Origin: Extibacter muris
GTDB taxonomy: Bacteria > Bacillota > Clostridia > Lachnospirales > Lachnospiraceae
Direction of reading: 5' to 3'
NCBI RefSeq assembly: GCF_004345005.1
Contig: NZ_SMMX01000010.1
Location: 1-64,000, forward strand
DNA: 64,000 nt
The notes under the pieces were generated by a model, which ran no database searches, was not told the DNA's origin, and saw only the letters and a program-made list of their open reading frames with translations. Position 1 is the stretch's first letter. The number at the start of each line of letters is the position of its first letter. A program made the translations under genes and the position numbers. This document shows, one piece after another, positions 1 to 6,843 of this stretch.

Positions 1-57
1 TAAAGATGTTGTAATCATTTTTGTTTGATTTCTATCCAAACCAACGATATATGCCAT
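1..57 (-). CDS. IS1182-like transposase, N-terminal start only (runs off the window)
   Basis: A minus-strand ATG at 55-57 follows a GGAGG site about 8 bases upstream and opens a 19-codon frame that runs off the left edge. It begins MAYIVGLDRNQ and continues with a TTSL stretch, which resembles the N-terminus of IS1182-family DDE transposases. Only the first 19 residues are visible, so the family call is tentative and intactness cannot be judged. It fits the surrounding mobile-element debris. Confidence 0.45.
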   Translation of the reverse strand, partial: MAYIVGLDRNQTKMITTSL

Positions 58-129
58 ATACGAAGCACCTCCGATACCAAATATTGTATCATTATTATAA
101 CATATATCATAATCGTTAGACAGTCTGAC

Positions 130-151
130 GTACGGGTCTCGTATACGGCTC
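130..151 (-). ncRNA. group II intron domain V remnant
   Basis: Read on the minus strand, GAGCCGTATACG followed by AGACCCGTAC matches the start of the conserved domain V hairpin found just behind group II maturase genes. The usual second strand of the hairpin is not seen; unrelated sequence follows position 130, so the domain looks truncated. It lies a few bases past the maturase stop at 158, the normal position for domain V. Confidence 0.5.
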
Positions 152-157
152 TACAAT

Positions 158-574
158 TTATATTCCAGCTTTTACCAAGTAACCGGATAAGGGATTGAGC
201 AGACCAGCTCCATCTTTTATCCTATTTTCAAGTAGTTCTTTACTAATGATGAAATTCACTACGTTCATTCCACTTCTTCTGTACCAACCAAGCCTTGAAT
301 TTACGACCTTGAAAATCTCTTCATGGCCAATCCCGTTGCGATTCTTCCGATTTAGATAACACAGGTTTCTGTTGATGGTTTTCGGCTTTTTCCATTGTTT
401 CATGACTATAACCCTTATTTTGTGTCTTAGCCATTGCCCAAACTCTTCCATAAACTGCTTCATCATTCCGATTCTAAAATAATTTATCCAAACTCTTACA
501 ATCTCATTTACTCGTTTGATTGTAACTGCCAGAGGCCTTGCTATTGCCTTTCCTCTTTTCAGATATTCACTCAA
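158..574 (-). pseudogene. group II intron reverse transcriptase/maturase, C-terminal fragment (B)
   Basis: This open frame of about 138 codons (possible TTG start) encodes only the C-terminal maturase domain of a group II intron protein. Diagnostic segments are VRVWINYFRIGMMKQF, FGQWLRHKIRVIVMKQWKKP and RLGWYRRSGMNVVNF. The reverse-transcriptase palm and fingers (about 300 residues) are absent. It is preceded, with a 7-base overlap and in another frame, by the tail of a second maturase (567-809). Without the RT domain it cannot support retrohoming, so I treat it as a relic. Confidence 0.75.
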
Positions 575-809
575 CTTCTTTTTTTAACATACACACTTGA
601 ATGTCGCACAACGGCAGTATTCCAAACTTCCAGTGTGCAAACAAGTTTCTGTCACGATCCGCAACCTCTCCAAGCCAATGTTCTGCTTTTCTTCTTGCTC
701 CACGTTTCTTGTACTTTCCGCGCACCCACTTTACCAGACACCCGTTGATTTACCTTAGCACATTATATATCTCTGATTTGTAAAAATGAGTGTAATAGTT
801 AATCCATCC
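567..809 (-). pseudogene. group II intron reverse transcriptase, C-terminal tail of a different lineage (A)
   Basis: Translating the minus strand from 809 gives GWINYYTHFYKSEIYNVLR, an in-frame TAA, then KWVRGKYKKRGARRKAEHW and DRDRNLFAHWKFGILP, ending at a TGA at 567-569. This is the typical end of a group II RT of the class lacking an endonuclease domain (final FAHW motif). The in-frame stop and the missing upstream domains show it is broken. It differs in type from the maturase fragment at 158-574, so two intron lineages appear to be joined here. Confidence 0.6.
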
Positions 810-824
810 CTGTATCCAAACCTT

Positions 825-929
825 TTTCGACCATACCATTACTGGTACCAACTTGTGGTTCACTACACTTGGCGGTAAATACCCGTGACTGGACTTTCAC
901 CAGTAAGATTAGCGCCATGCTCGGCACAC
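825..929 (-). ncRNA. group II intron 5' end (domain I) remnant
   Basis: On the minus strand from 929 the sequence begins GTGTGCCGAGC, matching the GTGYG 5' consensus of group II introns. It then has GGTGAAAGTCC, a common domain I segment. The rest of domains I-IV is missing; reading passes within about 100 bases into the RT tail. The 5' end lies directly behind the T-run of the terminator at 931-978, the insertion preference known for group IIC introns. Confidence 0.5.
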
Positions 930-930
930 A

Positions 931-978
931 TAAACAAAATAAAACAGGCTTACCGAACTACATCTAAGTAAGCCTGTT
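931..978 (-). terminator. rho-independent terminator downstream of the integrase remnant
   Basis: AACAGGCTTAC (943-953) pairs perfectly with GTAAGCCTGTT (968-978) around a 14-base loop. On the minus strand the stem is followed by TTTTATTTTGTTTA. It would end transcripts coming from the integrase remnant and appears to be the landing site of the group II intron. Confidence 0.7.
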
Positions 979-1046
979 CTGTATATATGAATTATTTTGT
1001 ATTAAATCAAACTATACTTTTTGACTATCTCTTTATAAGTTCTTAT

Positions 1047-1083
1047 ATGCCGGTATAGCCTGTATTTACAGGCTTTCCGGCAT
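1047..1083. other. strong two-part hairpin
   Basis: ATGCCGG...CCGGCAT encloses AGCCTGT...ACAGGCT, giving two stacked 7-bp stems with a small internal loop. No T-run follows on either strand, so terminator function is uncertain. It lies between the integrase remnant and the terminator, near where the end of the integrated element would be expected. Confidence 0.5.
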
Positions 1084-1178
1084 TTATCATATCGGAAGAT
1101 GTTCTCAAATATTCTTATATCCCCTCATGTTTCTGCGTTCAAAGGTAGTAGAAAGAGTAGTAAAACCTCTATTTACTA

Positions 1179-1376
1179 CTATGCAATCAGCCGTTCCATT
1201 TCCGCTAATGCACTGTCAGAAGTGGCATGAGCATAATAGTTCAACGTCATGTTGATGTTGGAATGCCCCATGATATACTGTAATGCTTTCGGGTTCATTC
1301 CGGCGTTTGCTAAATTGGTACAGAACGTATGACGTAAGGTGTGCGGCGTAGTCACGTTCGGTAATGCTTCCTCATG
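1179..1376 (-). pseudogene. tyrosine recombinase (ICE/phage-type integrase), C-terminal fragment
   Basis: A minus-strand frame ending at TAG (1179-1181) reads EEALPNVTTPHTLRHTF, then ANAGMNPKALQYIMGHS and NMTLNYYAHATSDSA. It contains the HxLRHTF box and LGH-type box of the tyrosine recombinase catalytic domain plus the terminal nucleophile Tyr region (NYYAHA). Only about 65 residues remain. Upstream it is cut by IS3-type sequence at about 1376-1383. It would have been the integrase of the mobile element whose Orf7/Orf8 genes lie at 1703-2300. Confidence 0.8.
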
Positions 1377-1382
1377 GCAAGT

Positions 1383-1538
1383 AACGAATATGGCATTCCA
1401 AAAGGCACTGTTTCTACCTGGATTAAGAATCTTGCACCTGTTGCAGTATCTGAGACAGAGACTATTTCATTAAAGGAATATAAGGCTCTTCAAAAAAAGA
1501 TGAAAGAGCTTGAAATTGAAAATGAAATATTAAAGTGA
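1383..1538 (+). pseudogene. IS3-family OrfA (transposase HTH protein), 3' fragment
   Basis: The plus-strand frame reads NEYGIPKGTVSTWIKNL, then SLKEYKALQKKMKELEIEN and EILK, ending at TGA 1536-1538. This is the second half of the helix-turn-helix plus the leucine-zipper tail of an IS3/IS150-type OrfA. The N-terminus and the whole of OrfB are absent. The stop falls on the join with the flavin oxidoreductase fragment, so it may be created by the junction. Confidence 0.7.
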
Positions 1539-1702
1539 GATTTTCCTGTAGCGGAGTGTACAATAGCTTCTCCATATGTAACCACTCCGGCTCCTCCCAT
1601 TGCCTTTTCTTCCAGATAAGCAATCATCTCCGGGGTAAAATGACCATTCAAGTCAATCATACTCGGACTTGTTGGAGCACAGATAATTCTGTTTTTCATT
1701 AT
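1535..1702 (-). pseudogene. NADH:flavin oxidoreductase (old yellow enzyme family), N-terminal fragment
   Basis: Minus-strand residues KNRIICAPTSPSMID, FTPEMIAYLEEKAMGGAGVV and GEAIVHSATGKSH match the FMN-binding N-terminus of old-yellow-enzyme-type reductases (KNRI and GGAG motifs). Only about 56 residues survive of a family usually 350-650 residues long. In the present sequence it is read as one frame with the preceding Orf8 fragment, forming an artificial chimera, and it ends exactly where IS3 sequence begins. Confidence 0.65.
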
Positions 1703-1876
1703 TGTAAGCGAAACCTTCCCGTTCCCGTCATACAGTTTTCTGACAGACAAAGCCGCTATGTAGCCTTCATAATGCTTTAGCACCGCGTTTATCGCTTAAA
1801 TGTCACCTTCCGACGCCGCCCGGATTATCTGGAAGGACGGCAGATCAAACGCCTTATTCTTTTTGTTCCTGCTCAT
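1703..1876 (-). pseudogene. Tn916 Orf8-like helix-turn-helix protein, broken
   Basis: An ATG at 1874-1876, inside the end of the sigma gene, starts MSRNKKNKAFDLPSF and continues IIRAASEGDI, then an in-frame TAA, then AINAVLKHYEGYIAALS. The HYEGYI-ALS signature is typical of the 70-80 residue Orf8-type regulators that follow the Orf7 sigma gene in Tn916/Tn1549-type elements. The TAA interrupts codon 27. After KVSLT the frame passes into oxidoreductase sequence, so the gene has both a nonsense change and a lost C-terminus. Confidence 0.7.
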
Positions 1877-2300
1877 TTTGGTATTCCTCCATCATTCTTT
1901 TCATCAGCTCCAGCGAGCGTTTCCGATGCTCATAGACGGTACTTTTCACAAGTTTCATCGATCTGGCGATCTCTGTATCGCTCATATCCATGAAATAAGA
2001 AAGCAGCACTACCTCCCGCTTTTTTTCAGAAAGCGACTGTATCGCCTCCGCAAGCAGGGCGTCTTTCACTTCGATATCGTATCCAAGCGCCTGGAAACGC
2101 TTATTTTCTACTGCATACTCGTCTACAGTAAAAAGCCTGCCCTGCTCCTTCTGCGAAAGTTCCGACAATAACACTTCATGTTTCTGCAGATATGCCGTAT
2201 GCCTGTAATAATCAACGGCTTCGCCTTTTAACGCCAGCCTGCATATCTGGTCAAACTGCTTTCTGATTGTCAGTTCAGCATTGGAAGAAGATTTCCTCAT
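1854..2300 (-). CDS. Tn916 Orf7-like sigma-70-family regulator
   Basis: This 148-residue protein resembles the small sigma-like factors of Tn916/Tn1549-type conjugative elements, which in Tn916 help control element transcription. The C-terminal half holds a region-4-like helix-turn-helix: LSEKKREVVLLSYFMDMSDTE followed by STVYEHRKRSLELMK. The start ATG at 2300 has a strong GGAGG site about 10 bases upstream. Length and both domains look complete. Its partner Orf8 gene overlaps its 3' end but is broken, and no conjugation genes remain nearby, so it is probably an orphan. Confidence 0.75.
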   Translation of the reverse strand: MRKSSSNAELTIRKQFDQICRLALKGEAVDYYRHTAYLQKHEVLLSELSQKEQGRLFTVDEYAVENKRFQALGYDIEVKDALLAEAIQSLSEKKREVVLLSYFMDMSDTEIARSMKLVKSTVYEHRKRSLELMKRMMEEYQNEQEQKE

Positions 2301-2449
2301 AAGAGTTTACCTCCTTCCCCCTTCCACCAGAACATGGATGAAGTTTCTATTTCCCTTTCATCCACTATCCCGAATGGGTGATGCCCAATGTTCGGTTCGG
2401 GAAGAAAATTTTTTAATAATTATTAAAATTTTTTTATATGTGTAAAATG

Positions 2450-2640
2450 CGCCCGGACGGGCCGCTGCATCCCCGTTCCGGCTGTCACAGTAACGCTCCG
2501 CAGGGATTTCCAGCTCCCGCGCTTTCTTTTGCTGGCATTCCTTATTTCCTATCAGAAACAGGTTCTCAATGCCATGCCGATGGTTCCCAGGCCGCATACC
2601 GCAGCCGTATCCTCCTGCATGACGGGGATCCTGCACATGG
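2450..2640 (-). pseudogene. zinc-type alcohol dehydrogenase (MDR family), Rossmann-domain fragment
   Basis: Two minus-strand frames together read DTAAVCGLGTIGMAL and then GIENLFLIGNKECQQKKAREL, EIPAERYCDSRNGDA. The GLGTIG nucleotide-binding loop followed by a short beta strand and KKARELxIP is typical of medium-chain dehydrogenases. One frameshift near 2570 separates the two parts, and both ends are missing. It is fused at about 2640 to the N-terminus of a uroporphyrinogen-decarboxylase-like gene. Confidence 0.5.
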
Positions 2641-2773
2641 CGTGTAGCGCCGCCATGGTATCCCGGTGAAGATACGTATCCGGGAAGGTAGTAAGGCCAA
2701 GGCCTTTTGTCACCTCGCCGCTGATTCCGGCAGAATTGTCATAGGTACATTGAAAATCCTTCATCTCAGCCAA
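2641..2773 (-). pseudogene. second uroporphyrinogen-decarboxylase-like (methyltransferase) gene, N-terminal stub
   Basis: An ATG at 2773 overlaps the end of the preceding methyltransferase gene by 13 bases, as in a translationally coupled operon. It encodes MAEMKDFQCTYDN, ISGEVTKGLGLTTFPDTYL and HRDTMAALHAM, which resembles the start of MtaA-type proteins (a FPDxYxxxxTMAxL pattern). After about 44 residues the frame enters dehydrogenase sequence, so most of the roughly 340-residue protein is gone. Confidence 0.45.
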
Positions 2774-3858
2774 TGTTCATTCCTCCTTCCTTTCGGCATA
2801 CATCCTTTCCTTGCCCCTCTCCCGTAAATTGCGGCAGCATTCATAAACGCAATCATATTTTCTTTCGAGGTACCTACCGGGGTCGTACATCCTGGACACA
2901 GGTTATAACCGCAGGGATTATCCGCCGCCTGCTCAATGCAGGATCTGACATTTTCTGCAATCTCTTCTGCCGTTCCGTCCCGCAGCACCTCCACCGGCAC
3001 TACGTTACCGCTGATTGCCACCCTGTCCCCATATGATTCCTTTAATTCCTTTAAGCTCTCACAATTATCCACCCAGAAACCGCTGACTCCGGCATTTACC
3101 ACCTCTTCCCAGCGGTCTTTCGTATTCCCGCAGATATGGATAGACGTAGCGCCCTGGAATTCATTCAGTTTTTTTACCGTCTGCTTGAGATACGGAAGGA
3201 AGAATTCATTAAACTGCTTTTTGCTCAGAAGATTGCGTGCCGCCATCGGCTCTGATAACATAAACCCGATTCCCAGTTTGTGGTTTAAATCCTTACAGCA
3301 CTTTACAATACAATCTGTACTATATTGCAGCAGACGATGTGCTCCTTCTTTATTTTTAACGGTGGCCTTAAGAAATCTCTCCGTCCCGATCAGGCTTGCC
3401 GCTGTTGTCAGCGGTCCCGCAAGCCCGCTTCCTAAGCCCCTCTCCTCGCCAAACCGCTGCTGCAGCCGTTCAAATGCCTCCGTAATGATTGGAAAACGTC
3501 CGTCTTTTTCCACATTCACCAGTTCCATATTCTCGACATCTTCAAACGATTTTAAGGCCGGTTCCAGGATATAAGATACATTCTTTCTTGGATACTCAAG
3601 CTTTGTGCCCAAGGCTTCTACCAGAGTCCTAAGCCCAAGCCCGATTCCCATGTTGTCTGCCTGGAAATCGTTCGCCAGCGCTGTCTCAACCTCTACCATC
3701 GCATCGGCTGAAAAATAATAATCCCGGATATCTATCCCATACAGAGGCGGCGCAGTCTCACTGACGCTTAGAGACGTCGGTATCCGGTCTACCTCTTCTC
3801 CTCTGGCATAGGCAAGCTTCCGCTCCTTCGGGGTCATTTCCAATCTGATCAATTCCAT
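2761..3858 (-). CDS. uroporphyrinogen decarboxylase-family protein (MtaA/CmuA-type corrinoid methyltransferase)
   Basis: This 365-residue protein belongs to the URO-D superfamily branch that moves methyl groups between corrinoid proteins and thiol or folate carriers. The zinc-ligand pattern of MtaA-type enzymes is visible: HICGNT in the middle and CPGCTTPVGTS near the C-terminus. The usual decarboxylase arginines at the N-terminus are not obvious, which favours methyl transfer over heme synthesis. It lies 162 bp behind metQ, separated by a terminator and a hairpin, and overlaps a truncated second family member downstream. No corrinoid protein gene is in view. The substrate is unknown. Confidence 0.75.
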   Translation of the reverse strand: MELIRLEMTPKERKLAYARGEEVDRIPTSLSVSETAPPLYGIDIRDYYFSADAMVEVETALANDFQADNMGIGLGLRTLVEALGTKLEYPRKNVSYILEPALKSFEDVENMELVNVEKDGRFPIITEAFERLQQRFGEERGLGSGLAGPLTTAASLIGTERFLKATVKNKEGAHRLLQYSTDCIVKCCKDLNHKLGIGFMLSEPMAARNLLSKKQFNEFFLPYLKQTVKKLNEFQGATSIHICGNTKDRWEEVVNAGVSGFWVDNCESLKELKESYGDRVAISGNVVPVEVLRDGTAEEIAENVRSCIEQAADNPCGYNLCPGCTTPVGTSKENMIAFMNAAAIYGRGARKGCMPKGRRNEHWLR

Positions 3859-3930
3859 ACTATCATTCCTTTCTCCGTCAACCTTCTGACCTTCACTTCA
3901 TTTCCCACAGGAATCCGGTTTCCTTTTTAC

Positions 3931-3968
3931 CTTCACAGACGGACATTCCCGCATATCCGCCTGTGAAG
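3931..3968. promoter_or_regulatory. 13-bp inverted repeat in the methyltransferase leader
   Basis: CTTCACAGACGGA and TCCGCCTGTGAAG pair over 13 positions (one G-T/A-C mismatch) around a 12-base loop. It sits between the metQ terminator and the start at 3858. No T-run follows on the minus strand, so it is more likely an mRNA structure or a protein-binding palindrome than a terminator. Confidence 0.4.
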
Positions 3969-3983
3969 ATACAAAGAATATAG

Positions 3984-4010
3984 AAAAGGGCAGGCAACAA
4001 GTGTCTGCCC
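3984..4010 (-). terminator. terminator after metQ
   Basis: GGGCAGG...CTGCCC forms a GC-rich stem just past the metQ stop, and on the minus strand it is followed by TTTTCTATATTCTTT. It should end most transcription of the ABC importer operon before the methyltransferase gene. Confidence 0.6.
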
Positions 4011-4020
4011 TGCCTGTATT

Positions 4021-4881
4021 TTATTCCCAGCAAGGAATCTGTGTCCCGGCTTTTTCGGTCTTAAAATATTCTGCCAGTTCATCGCACTGTACAACTTCTG
4101 CAATCTCTTTTGCCCACTCTGCGTCTTTGTCTTCGCTTCTGACAGCAAATCCAACCGCATACACATCATTATCATCAGACTGGCACAGATATCCTTCTGC
4201 GGAAAGTCCGGCATTTACCATATGTCCGGCCGCAAGGCAGATCGCGTCCGCATCGCCTAATGACTGCGGGAGCACAGACATCTCAGCCTCTATAAATTCA
4301 AAGTTGTGAGGATTCTCTTTTACGTCATACATTGTCGGCACTTCTACAGAATCATCCAGCTTAATGAGCCCCTGCGACTGAAGCATATTCAGTCCGCGCG
4401 CCTGATTGGTCGCATCGTTGCAGAGTCCGATCGTCGCTCCGTCCGGAAGATCATCTATAGAATCCCATTTATCTGAATACATAGCGAACAACGGATAGAA
4501 TGTCTTTGGCTCGATTATGACAAGATCCGTTCCATTCTCTGCATTGTAACTCTCCAGGTATGGCCCATGCTGATACCAGTTCATATCAAGGCTTCCTTCT
4601 GCAAGCGCAACATCAGGCTGTACACTGTCGTCGAATACACTCTCTTCAATCTTATATCCGAGTCCTTCCATCTTATCCCTGACAGACTCCAACTGGTTGA
4701 CCATATCTGCACGGATCCCTATCTTGATCACGTCTTTTTTCTCTGCGGAATCTTTGCCTTCTTCCGTACCGCTCCCCGACTCGCTCTTTGTTTCGCTTCC
4801 TGATTCAGACTTTCCACATCCTGCCAGCATAACGCCTGCCATAGCTACGGCAAGAATTGTACATAAAAATTTTCTCTTCAT
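4021..4881 (-). CDS. metQ: MetQ/NlpA-family substrate-binding lipoprotein
   Basis: This 286-residue lipoprotein is the extracellular binding component of a methionine-type ABC importer. A signal peptide ends in the lipobox LAGC (Cys near residue 22), followed by a Ser/Glu/Lys-rich linker of about 25 residues and a periplasmic-binding-protein fold with the NlpA-family features IKIGIRADMVNQ, NWYQHGPYLESYN and GLCNDATNQARGLNMLQSQG. It is the last gene of metN-metI-metQ on the minus strand. Methionine is the family default; proximity to a corrinoid methyltransferase gene and lack of an S-box leave room for another methylated substrate. Confidence 0.88.
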   Translation of the reverse strand: MKRKFLCTILAVAMAGVMLAGCGKSESGSETKSESGSGTEEGKDSAEKKDVIKIGIRADMVNQLESVRDKMEGLGYKIEESVFDDSVQPDVALAEGSLDMNWYQHGPYLESYNAENGTDLVIIEPKTFYPLFAMYSDKWDSIDDLPDGATIGLCNDATNQARGLNMLQSQGLIKLDDSVEVPTMYDVKENPHNFEFIEAEMSVLPQSLGDADAICLAAGHMVNAGLSAEGYLCQSDDNDVYAVGFAVRSEDKDAEWAKEIAEVVQCDELAEYFKTEKAGTQIPCWE

Positions 4882-4948
4882 AATTGCCTCCTGCTCTTAA
4901 TGCATTTATCTAAAAACGGGCTTTTCACCCGCTTTTATCCTTTGATAT

Positions 4949-5617
4949 TTATTTTAATTTCTTGTAAATCCAGTCTCCAAAATACTGAATAATAGCTACC
5001 AGGATGATCAATATCAGACAAATGGAGTACATGATCTCCTGATTAAAATTCTGATAGCCATATGTAAGGGCAACCGCACCAAGGCCTCCCGCACCGACTG
5101 CTCCTGCCATAGCCGTGGCTCCCAACAGATTGATGATCGCCAGACATAAACCAGAGATAATAGACGGGACGGATTCCTTTAACATTACCTTGAATACAAT
5201 CTGCCATTTTGACGCCCCAAAGGACTGCGCAGCTTCAATAAGTGCCGGGTCAACCTCCTTAAAACTGTTCTGGAAGATACGCGCCATAAACGGAGTACAT
5301 GCCACGGTAAGCGGCACAAGCGCCGCCGTATCTCCGATGGAACTTCCGACAATCAGCCTTGTAAACGGGATAATTGAAACCATCAAGATGATAAACGGGA
5401 ATGACCGGATCGTATTTACGATAAAATCTAATATCCTGTTCAACACAATATTCTCATATAATCCGCCTTTTTCCGTCACGATCAAAACCACTCCAAAAAC
5501 AAATCCAAATATCGTTGACAGAATCCCCGATATCAAAAGCATTTTCAATGTATTAAAAAATGCCGGAACAATGATCATCTGACAGATCTGTGCAAACGTA
5601 AAGTTCTTCAATGACAT
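4949..5617 (-). CDS. metI: MetI-type ABC transporter permease
   Basis: This 222-residue inner-membrane permease has five to six hydrophobic segments and the coupling loop EAAQSFGASKWQIVFKVM typical of the MetI/BPD_transp_1 fold. It should pair with the MetN ATPase and MetQ lipoprotein to import methionine or a related compound. Its start abuts the metN stop with a 1-base overlap, which indicates coupled translation. Length matches the family. Confidence 0.9.
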   Translation of the reverse strand: MSLKNFTFAQICQMIIVPAFFNTLKMLLISGILSTIFGFVFGVVLIVTEKGGLYENIVLNRILDFIVNTIRSFPFIILMVSIIPFTRLIVGSSIGDTAALVPLTVACTPFMARIFQNSFKEVDPALIEAAQSFGASKWQIVFKVMLKESVPSIISGLCLAIINLLGATAMAGAVGAGGLGAVALTYGYQNFNQEIMYSICLILIILVAIIQYFGDWIYKKLK

Positions 5618-6621
5618 TATGCTTCTCCTCCCTTCTTCTCATCTGTAAGGTCAGTCATCTCCCGCCAGTTGAGCTCATGCTCATCCAGATACTGTGTAAC
5701 CATCTCAAGATGCGCATCGTCTACATTGATCACAAAAATTCCCATACTGTCATTCTGGTATTCCTGTATCTTTCCGTCCAGGATTGGGAAGACATAATCT
5801 AACTCCTTGGACATCTTGCCGAACAGCTCTCCGTCGCGGATATCATTTACCATATGTGCAATCTGTATGTTATGCCCGCGCGGCGGAAGATGAATCTCTT
5901 CTTCTCCGAGAAGCCTCCGCAGAGACAATGGCTGCTTGATGAAGATATCCCTCACCGTTCCCTCATCCGCGATCCGTCCCTGTTCCAGGATGCAGGCCTT
6001 ATTACAGGCTTTTCTCACCACTTCCATCTGATGCGTCACGATTACGATTGTGATACCGATTTTCTGATTGATCTCCAGCAAAAGCTCCAGGATCGAATTC
6101 GTCGTCTTCGGGTCTAACGCTGACGTCGCCTCGTCGCAGAGAAGGATCTTCGGATCCATGGTAAGCGCTCTTGCAATCGCCACTCTCTGCTTCTGTCCCC
6201 CGCTTAAGTTCTTTGGCTTGGCGTTCATCTTATCCGTCAAACCCACCAGCTCCAACAATTCCTTTACCTTCTTATCCGTCTCCTCTTTTGAATATTTCCA
6301 GCACTGCATGGGAAGTGCAATGTTCTGGCATACCGTCTCCCTCTCCAGAAGAGAAAAATGCTGGAATATCATGCCAACACGTCTGCGGAATTCCCTCAAT
6401 TCCTTATCCTTTAGATCCTTGATCTCACATCCGTCCACGGTAAGGCTTCCGCCCTGATATGAAGTCAATCCATTGATACACCGAAGCAGTGTTGATTTGC
6501 CTGCCCCGCTGCGTCCTACCAACGCATAAATATCCCCGTCTTCAATCGTCAGATTGATATCTTCGAGAACACTGCTTTTGTCATCTTCCCATATTTTCTT
6601 CAGATTTTTTATCTCAATCAA
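5617..6621 (-). CDS. metN: MetN-type ABC transporter ATP-binding protein with NIL domain
   Basis: This 334-residue ATPase has Walker A GRSGAGKST, signature LSGGQKQRVAIA, Walker B ILLCDEATSALD and switch His in VTHQM. The last 80 residues form the NIL regulatory domain, which in E. coli MetN binds methionine and slows transport. The start follows a GAGGAGGAG site. It is the first gene of the metNIQ operon. The leader shows no S-box; instead a 17-bp palindrome lies about 92-108 bp upstream of the start. Confidence 0.9.
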   Translation of the reverse strand: MIEIKNLKKIWEDDKSSVLEDINLTIEDGDIYALVGRSGAGKSTLLRCINGLTSYQGGSLTVDGCEIKDLKDKELREFRRRVGMIFQHFSLLERETVCQNIALPMQCWKYSKEETDKKVKELLELVGLTDKMNAKPKNLSGGQKQRVAIARALTMDPKILLCDEATSALDPKTTNSILELLLEINQKIGITIVIVTHQMEVVRKACNKACILEQGRIADEGTVRDIFIKQPLSLRRLLGEEEIHLPPRGHNIQIAHMVNDIRDGELFGKMSKELDYVFPILDGKIQEYQNDSMGIFVINVDDAHLEMVTQYLDEHELNWREMTDLTDEKKGGEA

Positions 6622-6712
6622 TTTTTCTCCTCCTCGTAAAATACGCTTTTCTTATTTAAATAAAAATTAATCATGATTTCATCATCTACAATTCCAATAT
6701 TTTCTTTATACA

Positions 6713-6729
6713 TTGTGCACTGCGCACAA
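6713..6729. promoter_or_regulatory. palindromic operator candidate upstream of metN
   Basis: TTGTGC-ACTGC-GCACAA is a perfect 6-5-6 inverted repeat in the AT-rich leader of the metNIQ operon. Perfect symmetry and position suggest a dimeric regulator site. The regulator is unknown. Confidence 0.45.
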
Positions 6730-6751
6730 CATATTAGATGTAGTCTATAAA

Positions 6752-6781
6752 TGTGCTTTATATATATGTGCTTTATATATA
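6752..6781. repeat. two 15-bp tandem repeats upstream of metN
   Basis: TGTGCTTTATATATA occurs twice in exact tandem, with partial copies at the edges. It lies just upstream of the TTGTGC palindrome and shares its TGTGC core. This could be slippage in AT-rich DNA or repeated half-sites. Confidence 0.5.
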
Positions 6782-6843
6782 TGTTTTTTCTATAAATATA
6801 TCAGCAAGAAAATACCCTTCTTATGATGGGTAAATATTACAAA

